Part shown: in pieces, positions 11,903 through 26,990 of the stretch
Layout: every line of letters begins with the position of its first letter
Numbering within the stretch: position 1 is the stretch's first letter
NCBI GenBank assembly: GCA_015179045.1
Contig: WHUZ01000003.1
Location: 620,001 to 684,000, forward strand
Length of the DNA stretch: 64,000 nucleotides
Source of the DNA: Kalaharituber pfeilii
Taxonomy: Eukaryota > Ascomycota > Pezizomycetes > Pezizales > Pezizaceae
Reading direction: 5' to 3'
Program-made: the position numbers and the translations under genes
The notes under the pieces: model-generated
Told to the model about the DNA's origin: nothing
The model's database searches: none
The model's input: the letters and a program-made list of their open reading frames with translations, nothing else

Positions 11903-14139
11903 GATGTTCCGTGTCACGGCTAATTGTATTCAGCTTCCCGGTGCCGTTATACCTTTGCAGAATATATAAGCAGCCTCTGGTAAGCTTCGGCGCTCTGGTT
12001 TTGTAAACAGATGTGGCCCGGAAGATTCAAGTTGAAACAAAACAGAAGCGAATGGCAGGCGGCTTATAATAAGACGCCCGTATGATTGTAGAAGGTATTC
12101 TTACCCTGGCGCGGAAGACCTCGATCAAGAATTTAGCGATCCTGGCCCTATGGTCACAGAAACCGTCTCGGGAATAATATGGTTATGTGCGTGGTGGTGG
12201 CTTGGAGGGAGGGATGGTGGTGACCTTGTGAGCCTTGGGTAGCCTGTTGGAGAATGAGATGGAGGGACGCCAGGAGAAGACAGGCTTTCCTATTATTATC
12301 AGCGGGTTTAATGAAGTGCGAAGTGCGGTGGAGTTGGCCTGACACCGGGTAAGGAAGGAGTGAGGTCAGTACCAGGTGTGTCGATGAGAGGCTTTTGTGG
12401 GTTACTTTGGTTACTAACTACCTATGATAACTCTTTCGTCCCTGGTCACTTGCAACACCCAATATGCTTTGCCATACATCTATCTAACGAGAAATTCCGG
12501 CGCCCTTGATTTCATGACACGGCGTATTATTTCTCAAATTTATGACAGTGGGCCAAATAATCCTGAGCTACCTAAAAGAGACGCAGCTTCAGGAAAACCG
12601 TGGTCAAAGCTCACTAACACATCATGACCACATATAACGGAGCCCTATGGTGCCTTGTTCTTGCAGCTCAAACTTCAAATTTTCAGATTTGTGCTTTTCC
12701 TTTTTTCTTTTTTTTAAAAAGTTATCAAATATTATTATGACTACTATTTCTTGTTCTTTCTCTTCTCTGCATTTCCCTTTCTAAAAGATCTAAGTATGAT
12801 ATTTTCCAGGCACATATTTGCTTTTGTTTTCATCTAGTCTCGTAACCAGACTATGATTCATCATGCTTCAACAGAAGCCCGTGTCCAAGGTCACTTGCTG
12901 CATCTCAGATCGAGCGCAATCCTAGCTCCATTCTCGTCTTTGTGTCCTCAGGAGAGCCACCTATGGCGCTACTGGCATCTGAAGCCTCTGGGTAGTCTTC
13001 AATACTCCTCTTTCCGTAGGCAGGAGTCCAGGTCGTCCATTGCTCATGGACAGGCTGAATTTAAGTGGGCAGAGTAAAGTGAGTCGAATGTAAAGGAGTG
13101 CGAGAGAGCACTTCACATAATTGAAGAGGCAAATTTGTTGTAAATTCATAGAATGCTTTGAGAATGAGAACGAGGAACTTTGCGCGCGGGCCCTGAGATC
13201 GAGCTTTTATGCTAACTTTCCAGAAATATTTGTCACTACTAGTCACGGTAATTCATTATGGGCATCGCGATGGTTGCAACCGGACTGTCGCAATGGGGCA
13301 CGAGGCTGCTGAATGAGCTTCAATTGCAACAGGCTGCCCGCAGTCCGCAAAACTGAAATGGCATGGATACAACACAGCTTTCATCTGATTCAGAACTATG
13401 CTTCATGTTTCCATCGCCATCGCAGGCAGGATCGATATCGTGCTCAACTGACAAACACAGGTTTGAACACCCGGGTGGTTACCTTCTGAGTTTGGCATGG
13501 TTTGTGAGCGATGCGTTGCGAGCGTGGCTAGCACTGTGGCAAACACTGGCACCGAGTCTTGGCAGACGCCTCGTCCCCAGGCGGGTTTTAGTCGTGGGGC
13601 ACGTGACACACAAATAATCTGGTTACTGTAGTAAGCAATGAATTATCTTGTGAGCTTAAATTTTGGGCTTATTATATTTTCAGTTTTTGGCAAGTTACAT
13701 GATAAAACTAATTACTTAATTGCAGGCTTCTACGAACGCCTGGGGACGACGCGAAACATGTAACTGCTAGTGCTACGTAGTACTACATAGTATGAGTGCT
13801 GGCAGCTTAGTACCAACCCCTCGTAACATTTCGCTTTTCATCCGGTATAGCAGGGTTCCGGCATAGAATAAAATGCTTGGCAGCTGTAAAAAGGGATGGC
13901 AAAAATTTGTATAGAAATTACTAGAGTAGGAAATAAACAAGTGTAGCAAACATTAACTCAATCCAAGTCTATTCAATATTCATCGCTCTCACCATCTAGA
14001 AAAGTCTCAAGCCTTCAAGATTGTTGGGGAGCATCAAATACACAAGCATCAACTATAGCCAAAATATGCAACTCTAACTGTTTCTCTAAAAGCCTATCAA
14101 TTCACACAAAAAAAAAGCTTCAAACTCTACAAGCATGGC
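11903..14139. other. 2.2-kb gene-poor tract upstream of zap1
   Basis: The zap1-proximal part must hold its promoter. The rest shows AT-rich and pyrimidine-rich stretches and the repeated motif TAGTCTCGTAACCAGAC at about 12835-12851. Short frames (60-84 codons) have no recognisable content. Confidence 0.5.
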
Positions 14140-14147
14140 TCCAGTCT

Positions 14148-14310
14148 AGCAACAGCAGCAGCGACAGCAGTGGCAGCAGCAATGGCGATAGCGATGGCGG
14201 TAGCAGAGGTGGTAGTAGTGGTGGCAGCAGCGATAGCAAGTGATAGCAGCAGTGACAGTAGTTTCATCGATGGCAGCAGTAATGGCAGCAGTAGCGGTAG
14301 CAACAGAGTG
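14148..14310 (+). repeat. Trinucleotide-like AGC/GGT-rich minisatellite
   Basis: Imperfect runs of CAGCAG, GGTAGT and GATAGC triplets over about 160 bp, all in register, next to the left end of the mariner element at 14356. Confidence 0.75.
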
Positions 14311-14355
14311 GTAAACAACCAGACTAAGTGGTAAAGTGAGGTAGTCTAAGATGTA

Positions 14356-15396
14356 CAGTCACATGGCAAAAGAAAACGCCCACCTAAATTTGCATAATTT
14401 GATGTCTTAGACCTACATACGCGCTATTACCGCCACTAACGCTAATAAGGCTAGGGTCCACTGCATATCGCTCCGCCCTATTCTTCCTCCATATCCACTT
14501 CGTACCATCACCATTACTTCTCTCAACATTGCATTCATCAAACCAAACATACTTTGCCCAGGTTTCCTCCGTCCAATCTTTTCTCTCCAGAGCCCAAGCT
14601 AACCTCGCTACAATATAGATGGGAGTTAATTTAGGTCTCTTTCTAGCTCTCCACTTCCGACAGCCCTTAAGTCGGAGGTTCCGATCGAGTCAATTTTGAT
14701 TTCTAGGTTTTCCTTTAAATGTTCCTGTAGAGAGAGCTTTGATAGAGATGAGTCAGAGAGCTTTGAAAGAGATGGGTCACTATCAAGTAAAGCAGTGATA
14801 GAGTCCATAACATTCTCATTTAGCTTTTTTGGACTTCCACTCTTAGGCACATTTTCAGCAGTGCCTCACTCCTTGTAACGCTTAAGAAAATCTCGAATAG
14901 TACTCTTAGGCCGACCTATTTGATTCGCAATCTGTTGAAACGACAACTCTTGTTGGTCCAGAAGGACACTCTGACTTTTTTCAACGTCGGTCATCTGCTT
15001 CTTGGAAGCGGCAGTGATAGTCGAAGAGGCAGCACTGGAGGTAGAAGAGTTGGCACTGGAGGCAGAAGTGCTGGTAGTATTGGCTGAGGAGTTGGCAGTT
15101 TGAGTTGACATTATTGCAGGATTTTGTAAATTCAGCTGTCAGTTACCTGTAGGTAGCTGTAGATTTTTTCTTGACTTCCGGTCTCCTTTAGGAGTCAACT
15201 TTACATTTTTCTATTCTCTAATCTTGAGAATCATCTCCGGCTTAAAATTCCCAATTTAGCGCAATGTTGTGAGACCTACGTGCGTTTATGTCTAAGACAC
15301 GCGCGTGTATGTCGTAATTAAGCACAGGGCCCAAAGATTATGCACACAGGCCCAAAGATTATGCAAAGGTGGGCGTTTTCTTTTGTCATGTGACTG
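14356..15396. mobile_element. 1.04-kb internally deleted Tc1/mariner element with ~35-bp inverted ends
   Basis: The left end CAGTCACATGGCAAAAGAAA and right end CTTTTGTCATGTGACTG are inverted copies flanked by TA on both sides (14354-14355 and 15397-15398). The inverted match runs through AACGCCCACCT. Inside is a minus-strand transposase remnant (14384-15111). The coding remnant runs straight into the left inverted repeat right after the first catalytic Asp region, so the central and C-terminal catalytic parts are deleted. The element is non-autonomous. Confidence 0.85.
14384..15111 (-). pseudogene. Mariner-type transposase, N-terminal remnant
   Basis: ATG at 15111. A Ser/Thr/Ala-rich head leads to a helix-turn-helix (LSFQQIANQIGRPKSTIRDF). 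An in-frame TGA follows RYKE (14866-14868), and similarity continues in frame (GTAENVPKSGSPKKLNEN). A frameshift then leads into PIYIVARLAWALERKDW and the DDE region VWFDECNVERSNGDGTKWIW, which contains the first catalytic Asp. The later catalytic residues are absent; the frame ends at TAG 14384-14386 inside the terminal repeat. CGA to TGA decay would explain the stop. Confidence 0.8.
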
Positions 15397-15398
15397 TA

Positions 15399-15644
15399 TT
15401 AGCATTAATGTGTCCGGTATAGCAAATATTATTTGTATGGAGACAGAGGGGTACTTGTCTGGAGGTTTCTGTCCGGTCCGGTATTGTTAGGGCGTCCGGT
15501 ATAGCAAGGGCAATTTGTATGGGAAATGGTTGTCCGAATCAGAGGCCATCTGGTATCGCAAGGTTAGACTGTACAGTAGCTCCAATATGCAAGCGTTGAC
15601 CCAAGCGTTGACCCACACTTGTACTCGAGTACTAGTACAGTACT
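15399..15644. other. Short intergenic stretch
   Basis: It contains repeated GTCCGGTATAGCAA words (near 15409, 15475 and 15495), also related to TCCGGTATAGCAGG near 13841. Nothing coding. Confidence 0.4.
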
Positions 15645-16043
15645 ACAAGCAGTAACTGGCCTCCCGACCGTGAGGCCCTCCATACACCACGCTCCTACCC
15701 CCATACCTCCCCCCCTAGCACTGATCCACTCTCGCTCTCCACTGCGTTCAATCTTCCACGATGCTATACATATTTATCATGCTATGCTGCCACCATGCTT
15801 GCTATACTTCATAACATGCATATGAATATATACTCAAGCAGTAACTGGCCTCCCGACCGAGAGGCCCTCCATACCACCACGCTTCTACTCCCATACCTCC
15901 CCCCTAACTCCCCCTGCACTGATCCACTCCCGCTTTCTACTGTGCTCAATCTTCTCAAATACTCACCATGCTACACATACTTATCATACTACGCTGCCAC
16001 CACGCTTGCTATACTTCATGACATGCATATAAATACATACTCA
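15645..16043 (+). repeat. Tandem duplication, two ~190-200-bp units
   Basis: Unit 1 (15645-15834) and unit 2 (15835-16043) both begin CAAGCAGTAACTGGCCTCCC and end near ATACATACTCA, sharing GAGGCCCTCCATAC, ACTGATCCACTC and GCTTGCTATACTTCAT. Divergence is modest, with small indels. The sequence is C-rich and non-coding; any open frames simply follow the duplication. Confidence 0.9.
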
Positions 16044-16469
16044 TCATACTTCTAAGTCACTATGCCGTACCATGCTTAGGGGTGTGTGGTGTAGTTGCTG
16101 CCAAGGTGTAGCGAGGACCCAATGGAACGCAGTTGCCTAAGCCGAGAAGGAACTATGCTGCTGGCATCAAACGTAATTGACATTAAGCGATCCAATGAAA
16201 TTTTTTTCTGTAATGGTGCTGCGCTTTTTTCTTGGCGCTAGGCTCAGTACATAATAGACTAGTTGCATGGTGGCCACTCCGCCAGCCCGCCCGCAGTGCA
16301 TATGCAATAAGCACCTTGCTTACTCCCCAGGTCGTAGCCTCGTCAGTTGTGCTCTAAATCCCCCTCCGTCCCCGCGCATCCAAGCTCTTCGAGGCGCAAC
16401 CATCACAACCTCGAGGCCCTCCTTACCTCTAAATACCCCTCTACCTCTAAATACCCCTCCATCGGCACC
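16044..16469. promoter_or_regulatory. Upstream region of the MGNCCGK gene
   Basis: No coding signal. Just before the ATG a CCTCTAAATACCCCT word is duplicated (about 16426-16455), within a pyrimidine-rich leader. Confidence 0.4.
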
Positions 16470-16968
16470 ATGGGTAACTGCTGCGGCAAACCGTCCAGCT
16501 TCGGCGACACTACCTCCCCCCCTTCTCGCCTCGCCAACGCAGCCTCCGGCCCGCGAACAACAGCCGCGGTCGCGAACAAGGCAACCAGCACATTCGGTGG
16601 CGTGATCAATAAAGGGCAGACATCACAGATACCCCTCCAGGCCCAGAAGCCAAAGCCGAAGCCAAACCCGACGAAGCCGAAGGTGACAGGCCCCGGCAGG
16701 ACATTAAACGAGAATTCGGACTCTGCACCTTCGGGAGAAAATCCCAGGGAAGTTGCTGCTAAGGCTGCTGAGGTGCGTAATATCCCATTTAGTTCAACTA
16801 TTCCTTCCTCTCCTCAGCCCCGTATTGCAAACTGACATTGCGCTCTTTGGGATTTCCTAGGCTCGCTCGAAAGCGAGCCAAGCAAAAGTTGGCGGTCGCC
16901 TTGCTGTGCAAACTCAACCAGCTGAAAACCGTCCTGTTACTGACAATACTACATTACGATGGGATTAG
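16470..16968 (+). CDS. Small predicted N-myristoylated/palmitoylated protein (MGNCCGK type)
   Basis: Exons 16470-16772 and 16861-16968 (intron GTGCGT...CCTAG), 136 residues, frame exact. The start sits in a good context (GGCACCATGG). The N-terminus MGNCCGKPSS is a textbook acylation signal: Gly2 for myristate, Cys4 and Cys5 for palmitate, which predicts membrane attachment. The rest is low-complexity (Lys/Pro-rich KPKPKPNPTKPK, then Ala-rich EVAAKAAEARSKASQAK) with no catalytic domain. Filamentous ascomycetes have short MGNCCGK proteins of this layout; their role is unknown to me. It is transcribed toward PRP5 (convergent, 433 bp between stops). Confidence 0.8.
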
Positions 16969-17401
16969 TGCTTGCGAAAGCAGCGCATAGTGAACTGAGT
17001 TTCGTAAGCCACCTTAAGCCGGACTTACGCTCGCTCCGTTCCGTGCTTTTTTGCTTCTTGGTTATGGGATTCCGGAGTTCATGGTGAAATTTTCTCAATG
17101 TACCTTGTACTGTATGATATTGGAAATATGTATCTCACTACGCTGCGGCAAGTACGTCTCTTCTTTGAAGCCTATATCTTAAATTTTATTATAAACTAAC
17201 TCCAGATGTTTACATAGAACGTTTCTGGATAGATTTCTACTTATGTAAATATGGCAACACTCCAAGATTAGTTTGGTTGGTTCCAAGATCAATGCTTTAT
17301 CTTACGACTACCATACGCATACTTGCCCGCTCCATAAGAAAAAAACACAAACATCCCATGACCATAATTCTTCCACTCTTAAACGTACAATCGACACTCC
17401 T

Positions 17402-21261
<3,860 letters not shown>

Positions 21262-22182
21262 GTAGGTGAGCTAGCTAGGGTTATATGAACACACTTCGTG
21301 TAGATATGCGGGATTCGTACGGCGGGGGTGTCGAGCGGGAATTAGATGGTTCGTGGTAGCAAGTCGAAAGTGCAGCAGAAGTTGTACAGCGCCAAAGATA
21401 GACCCGTGTATTTGCTGGATCTCAGCAGCAGGCGAAGATTCCTGCGCAGGCGCTCGCCGCAGTGGCTGGCTGCGCGGCTGAAGAGCTGAGTCAGCGAGGC
21501 AGGGCCACATGCACGCACTCTTGGCGCACAAAAGACGCGGCGCACCAGCCACAGTGAGCGGGCGCCGCCAAGCCGTGGCAGCCTCGTGCCCCACGTTTCT
21601 CGCAGGCAGCCCTGATATCATCCACCAGGCACAGACACGGGGGTGGGCAGGGCTGCGAGAAACTCAATTGCACGAATTGTGCCTGGGGACGCCGCAGCGC
21701 TGGCCATGACTGGCCGCGCGCGACGTGCTGCCCGTTGCCCGCCGCCCCAGCGTGTCGCAGGCCCGTGGAGAGCGTTCTTGGGCGCGGGCTAGGGCCGAAT
21801 TGCACAGTAGCAAGGTTTTCTTAGGCGGTTTAATTTTTCTCGCACCCACATGAAGAGGGCTAGAGGGTGCCCTCCGAGTCTTCCACGCTCATCACATCCT
21901 GATCCACGCATAACCCAACATCCCTCTATCTTTCTGCCCCAATCCCAAGCACATCCTCTGACACCCTACCTTATACCCCTCCTCTGCGGCATCCTTCCTC
22001 TCCCACACGCGTCCTCTCCCACACCCTTCCTCTCCCACATCCCTCATCCTCCCCCCCCCGCCCCCGCCTTTCATCCTCGTACCCCCCACCTCCACCCCCC
22101 CCGCTTCTCATCCCACCACTCACAATCCTTCATCCCAAACATCCATCTTACTGCAGCAAGTCACAAGAGGATATCTCTAAAC
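21262..22182. promoter_or_regulatory. Divergent promoter region between PRP5 and the HMG-box gene
   Basis: A 920-bp spacer, GC-rich in the PRP5-proximal 500 bp and very C/pyrimidine-rich from about 21870 to 22150 on the HMG side, as in many fungal leader regions. No specific site is called. Confidence 0.5.
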
Positions 22183-23266
22183 ATGCTCTTCTCGGTGGGC
22201 CGTGTTTTCGCTCGCCCCGCTTCTGCCAATGTCTTGAAGACTCTCGCTCCCGTCCGGAAGACGGTACTCACCGTTGGCCAGTTCAATAATGTGAGGGGGA
22301 TGGCTACCGCAACCAAGAAGGCTGCGACCACTAAGGCCATTGCTACCAGAGGCAAAGCGGTCTCGAAGACCAAGGCTGCAGCGGCTGCAAAGAAACCTGT
22401 AAAGAAGGCCGCTACTACCAAGGCTAGAACCTCAAAGACAACCGCAAAGACAACTGCAAAGACAACCGCAAAGAAGACTGCTACGAAGGTGCCCGCAAAG
22501 CCAAGGAGGCAAGTAGCAAAAACAGATGAAGAGAAGCAGAAGGATAAAATCAAGGAGCTCAGGGCCAGAGCACTTTCTCCCCCTCAAATCAACACCATTG
22601 CCAGCCCTTGGCTGGTCTTCCTGAACGATAAATATCAGGCCTACAAGGCTGATGGAGATAGTCTCAGCAAGGTCCTCAGAGAGAAAAGTGCTAAATTGAC
22701 TGCTGAATACAAGTCCCTACAACCTTCTCAGGTTGAGGTTTGTAGTTATACCCTGATATTTCCTTGATGATCTTACTCATATTTCTACAGGCTCTCAAAG
22801 CAAAGGCGGAGAAATCGAAGGCACTGAAGACGCAGGAACTCGCCAACTGGGTCAATCAACATACCCCTGCGGAGATCTACGAAGCCAATCTTGCCCGTGC
22901 TCAACTCCGCAGGATGAAGGCTTCTCTTAACCCAGTACCACGTGGGCTTGGCAGTACCTTCGCAGCCATTCCGGACTCCAGGTTCCCCAAGAGAGCCAGG
23001 GTTGCCCATATCTTCTATGCTCAAGAGAAGGCTGCTGCTGTTCCCACCGAGAAGAAGCTTGAGACTTTGATGAAGGCAATGAAGGATTTCAAAGGCCTCC
23101 CTGAGGCGGAGAAGAAGGTATTGCATCAATTAGCACATCAACGGACAGTGAATGGCAAACTAATACTACCTTTCTGTTTTAATAGAAGTACCTCGACATG
23201 CAAGTCGCCGATGCCACCAGGTTCAGAAACGAGCTTAAATCAATTGGTATCCAACGAGGAGAATAA
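22183..23266 (+). CDS. Mitochondrial HMG-box-like DNA-packaging protein
   Basis: Exons 22183-22737, 22791-23117, 23186-23266; 963 nt, 320 residues, phase-exact. The N-terminus (MLFSVGRVFARPASANVLKT) is rich in Arg/Ser/Ala without acids, as in mitochondrial presequences. Residues ~50-110 are a Lys/Ala/Thr-rich, histone-H1-like run of TAKTTAK repeats. Two HMG-box-like segments follow: INTIASPWLVFLNDKYQAYK near the middle, and FPKRARVAHIFYAQEKAA leading to KDFKGLPEAEKKKYLDM near the C-terminus. Abf2/TFAM-type proteins compact mtDNA. The closest described analogue by layout would be filamentous-fungal mtHMG proteins; assignment to that exact family is inference. The upstream in-frame extension is rejected because it is C-rich leader. 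Confidence 0.8.
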
Positions 23267-23703
23267 GCATATTACTATTGGGTACGATTTACTTGAAGGG
23301 CTTGAGATAAGGTTTCTTTTGTGATTTTTGATTTTAAGCAGGGATTTTCTTTTAGTGGAGGAGAACAAGGATTCCAGTTGTACGTGAAAACTTGACGCTA
23401 TGTAGTAATGCATCGCCGTAAATACGCATTGTGCATCAATGCTCATCTCTGCTCTCCAATTACTTGCATCATGCAGATGTGTGGCTTTTGCATGTAAGCA
23501 ACCCAACGATTTGCTGTTCACCTACCCATAATCTCACGTGCAATCGATCTCCTGCCAACCTTTGCGAAGATGTAAAAAATGCTAGTACGTGCATTCGCGA
23601 CTGAATATCTGAGTCTGTATTCAAATGCAAAATGCAGCTGCAACAATGCAGTTACAAAAAGTAGTAACTACAGTACATACTTATGCAACCTAAGAAACCA
23701 AAG
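23267..23703. other. Convergent 3' region between the HMG-box gene and MED16
   Basis: The two genes' 3' ends face each other over 437 bp. No coding region is seen. Confidence 0.5.
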
Positions 23704-26700
23704 TCACTGCTTCACTACCATCCACAACGACCCACAAAAACACATCCTCTGCATCGTCACCAACCAATTATTTGCCTGCCTAGAATGCGTAAAGTCCTCC
23801 GTCACCGAACAGCACCTCGTACACTGTCTCAGCGGTCTCCTATCTGCAATCTCTGTTTTCCGAATCGCATCGATCTTTCTGCTCTTCCGAGATGCGATGC
23901 TTTTGACGTCGTCGTCCAGACCTAGCCATGACAAGTCATGGAAGTACAGCCATGCAAGGTCCACCTCACCGCGCATTAGAGCCTGGGCGTCACGGATTAG
24001 CTTCTCGACTGCGGTGCCGAGGACGACGGGGATCTCGTTGTTAATAAAGATGTCCCGCTCGCACGTCAGCCGCTCAATCTCTGTCAGTGTGTGGTAAGCT
24101 GCTGTGACGGTGCCATTAACATCACTAATCATCTTTTCGAAATGAGGCAGTTTAACGGGCGAGGAGTCGAATATCGTCTTCAAGGAGCGAAGCACTTGAA
24201 GCTGATTCTGGTCAATAGGGGTGCCTTGCTGTGCGCTCTGGATGTGTGCTGCTGCGGTACTCTCAGTCTGACGGAGGCAGCGGAAGCTGTATCGCGTAAG
24301 AACACGGGTGCCGCTGGAGAGTAGGGCAAATATGACAGGTGAATTTGTTTTTAATGCTGAAATAACGTCAGTATCCATAATTTCTAAAGCTTAAAAGGTT
24401 CTCACCAATACTTCTAATATAATTCCTATCGTTCACCCTGTCGCCTACAGCCCTTGCAAGTTGAAACAGGTCGTCAACAACATATGCTATCCAATCCATT
24501 GACCATCTCGACGTTCCTATGAGAGGCTGCATACTTTCTATATAAAAAAAATAAGAATCAGCTAAATTGTGTGAAGGCAATCAATACAAGGAACCAGACA
24601 TACCTATTTTGAGCTCTTCGCCCCTTTGCAATGTATTGATGGTAGTCCCAAATCCCAAAGATGCAATCCGGAGATGTAGGAAAATCCAAGCCAACTTCGC
24701 ACCCAAATGCATAGGGGCGTCTTCCCCTTCATAGTATATTGAAGTCTGAAGACTTAAACACCTCTGTAGGATCGGGTTTCTAAAAAGACGCTCATTAGGC
24801 GTTTCAGAAGTGAAGTCCATTTTGAGGCTTAGGGCCTTGTGCACTTCGCTGATTAAAGCCTTGTTAAAACCTATTCAAAGGATTAGCTATATTCAGGAAA
24901 GATGTAAGGTCATATGAAGTCTCTACCATCAGAACGAAGCGGTCGCAAAATCACTAATACATCATCATTATTGACCATATTGTTACAACCAGACGCATGT
25001 ACATGTGCAAGGCCCACTATGGCGGTATGGAAATTCACTGTTCGTGAAATACCGAAGTTAATTGGCATACTTTGCATTGTGGTCAGTAAGTAGTAAGCAT
25101 ACCTGGAGCATGTTTTGGACTTAATGAACCCCCCTGGTATTCCATCGGCACCATTTTCACTTCACAGTTTGGCAATAGTTTGATAAGAACAGTGCCATTG
25201 GGAGAGAGGGACAATCCGGTACCTGTATACACCATCAGTAAACAAAAGAAGCAGCGTCATAAATAATCATGTCTCGTACATAGATCCCCCAAGCCAGGAG
25301 GCGGAAAATCGAATCCGGCATGAACAATATTGTAAATAACATCCGGAATTACATTAAGGTCACTTGGTTTGGCAAACATCTTTAATGAAGCTCTATGTAG
25401 GCTCATTATTTAGTATAATTTCTGCACAGTCAAGTTATGCAGTGCTACATACCTATCCCTTGTCTGAACAGAGCCATCGATACAAGCAAATTTGAGCTCA
25501 AGACAATATGGCAAATGAGTTATTCCAATCACAACCTTGTCTATTACTAGATCCTCGGGAATACGATGTAGCTCGAACTATGTTATCGCTCAGTACTGTT
25601 TGAGATAACAATCCCAATATAACATTCATACCTCTGCTGTTGAAGGAGAAGTGACACTGTTCCTTCGATTGCCCAATTGATCGAAACTTGGATGCAAGCT
25701 TCCTGGTGTTTCCCTCAGAATCCAACGCACAACGATACTTGACTGTATTGACATATTCATTACTGAATATACTGCCATGATTGTCGTAGGAAAGTACTGC
25801 TGCTGGGCATGACCACTGAAAGTTGGCGGTATAATTTCCAGATGGGTTAGGAAGGCTTTTGACATATCCATATTAGGGATGTCTGTCGGAGAAGCCATAG
25901 TTTCCACTTTGACACGTTTAACGGTGAGACTGACATTAGCAGGCGGAAGTGGTAACTGCTGTGGATTTGTTTGTAGAGGCAAATTCCAGTTAATCGATAT
26001 CCGATATACCAGGAGCTTTCTGGAAATGGTATATGCGGCAAGTATTATGGTACTATCTGCACTTTCACTATATTAACAATGCTGAGTTTATAGTCTTCTG
26101 GACGACTTAGCTTGTAGAAACCTTTGTCTGAAGAAAACGAGGCATGTGAAAATAAATTTCCCACCGAAACACATCCCTCAAGCTCCTGTGTCACTTCAAA
26201 ATAACGATTCTGGTCCCCATGGTAGTAGAATTTGAGCTGGGGAATCATACACGTTAGCACGTTTGCACGCCTGAACATATGATCTTAGGGTGTCACGTAC
26301 AGTACCCCCTCGTGTAACACCTAAACAAGCGGTTTTGTGGGCTGGGTGGTATGGCGGTAAGTTTTTTTGCATTGAAGCAGGATAACGAAACCCTTTCATA
26401 GCCTCGTCCTTCATAGCTGGCCTATATACTGCATGCTACAGATGAACAAGCCATGAGCATAAATTCCCCTAGGTCCAGGATACGCTAAGCCTTTACGGAC
26501 CTGCTTCTCCGAATTCAACCACCAGAATCCAACCAATCCACCAAGATCGTCTTCCTGATCTGTAAGCTGGCCCCATGCGCACTGCAACACGTTGACAGAC
26601 ATATAGACGGAAAAGAAGGAAACCCGTCCTAGGACATCGATGACAGCAAGCTCCGTGCCCATTGTGTTCCACGAGATGTGCACAATCTGTTGTCCTTCAT

Positions 26701-26990
26701 GTATACGGGCGACATGGGGAACTGGGTATGCCTCGGAAAGTATCCACCTGCCGTCCTTCGGATTGCACATTATGTGCCTCGACTCGACTCCAGTCTTATC
26801 TGGCGTCACATAAGCGATACAGCCTAACTTTGACCATGAGATCAACCTGTCAACACCATGTCAGAGACTACAAGGCGCATAAGTCCCGATATGGAGCTCA
26901 CTGGTTACAGCCCGATAGGCGTAGCTCTTCCAACTTCTCTTGCAATATTCGAGGGGGAGCCCCTAGTATATCCAGATGAGCATCGCCCAT
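23704..26990 (-). CDS. MED16: Mediator tail subunit 16 (Med16/Sin4)
   Basis: ATG 26990 and stop at 23704-23706, about a dozen exons. The first five were placed exactly: 26902-26990, 26497-26846, 26301-26428, 26122-26236 and from 26056. They keep phase and give MGDAHLDILGAPPRILQEKL, WSKLGCIAYVTPDK, QQIVHISWNTMGTELAVIDV (N-terminal WD/beta-propeller-like part), VTRGGTLKFYYHGDQ, and so on. The C-terminal exons encode RNPILQRCLSLQ, WSMDWIAYVVDDLF and RRPLRQCTRCCSVTEDF followed by WLVTMQRMCFCGSLWMV. That last Cys-rich block is the conserved C-terminus of fungal Med16. Med16 links gene-specific activators to RNA polymerase II via the Mediator tail. Internal exon ends past exon 5 are approximate. 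It converges with the HMG-box gene. Confidence 0.9.

Noticed and set aside
21850..22182. In-frame 111-codon N-terminal extension of the HMG-box protein
   Set aside because: It is C-rich low-complexity leader (Pro/Ser/His), and the Met at 22183 starts a convincing mitochondrial presequence.
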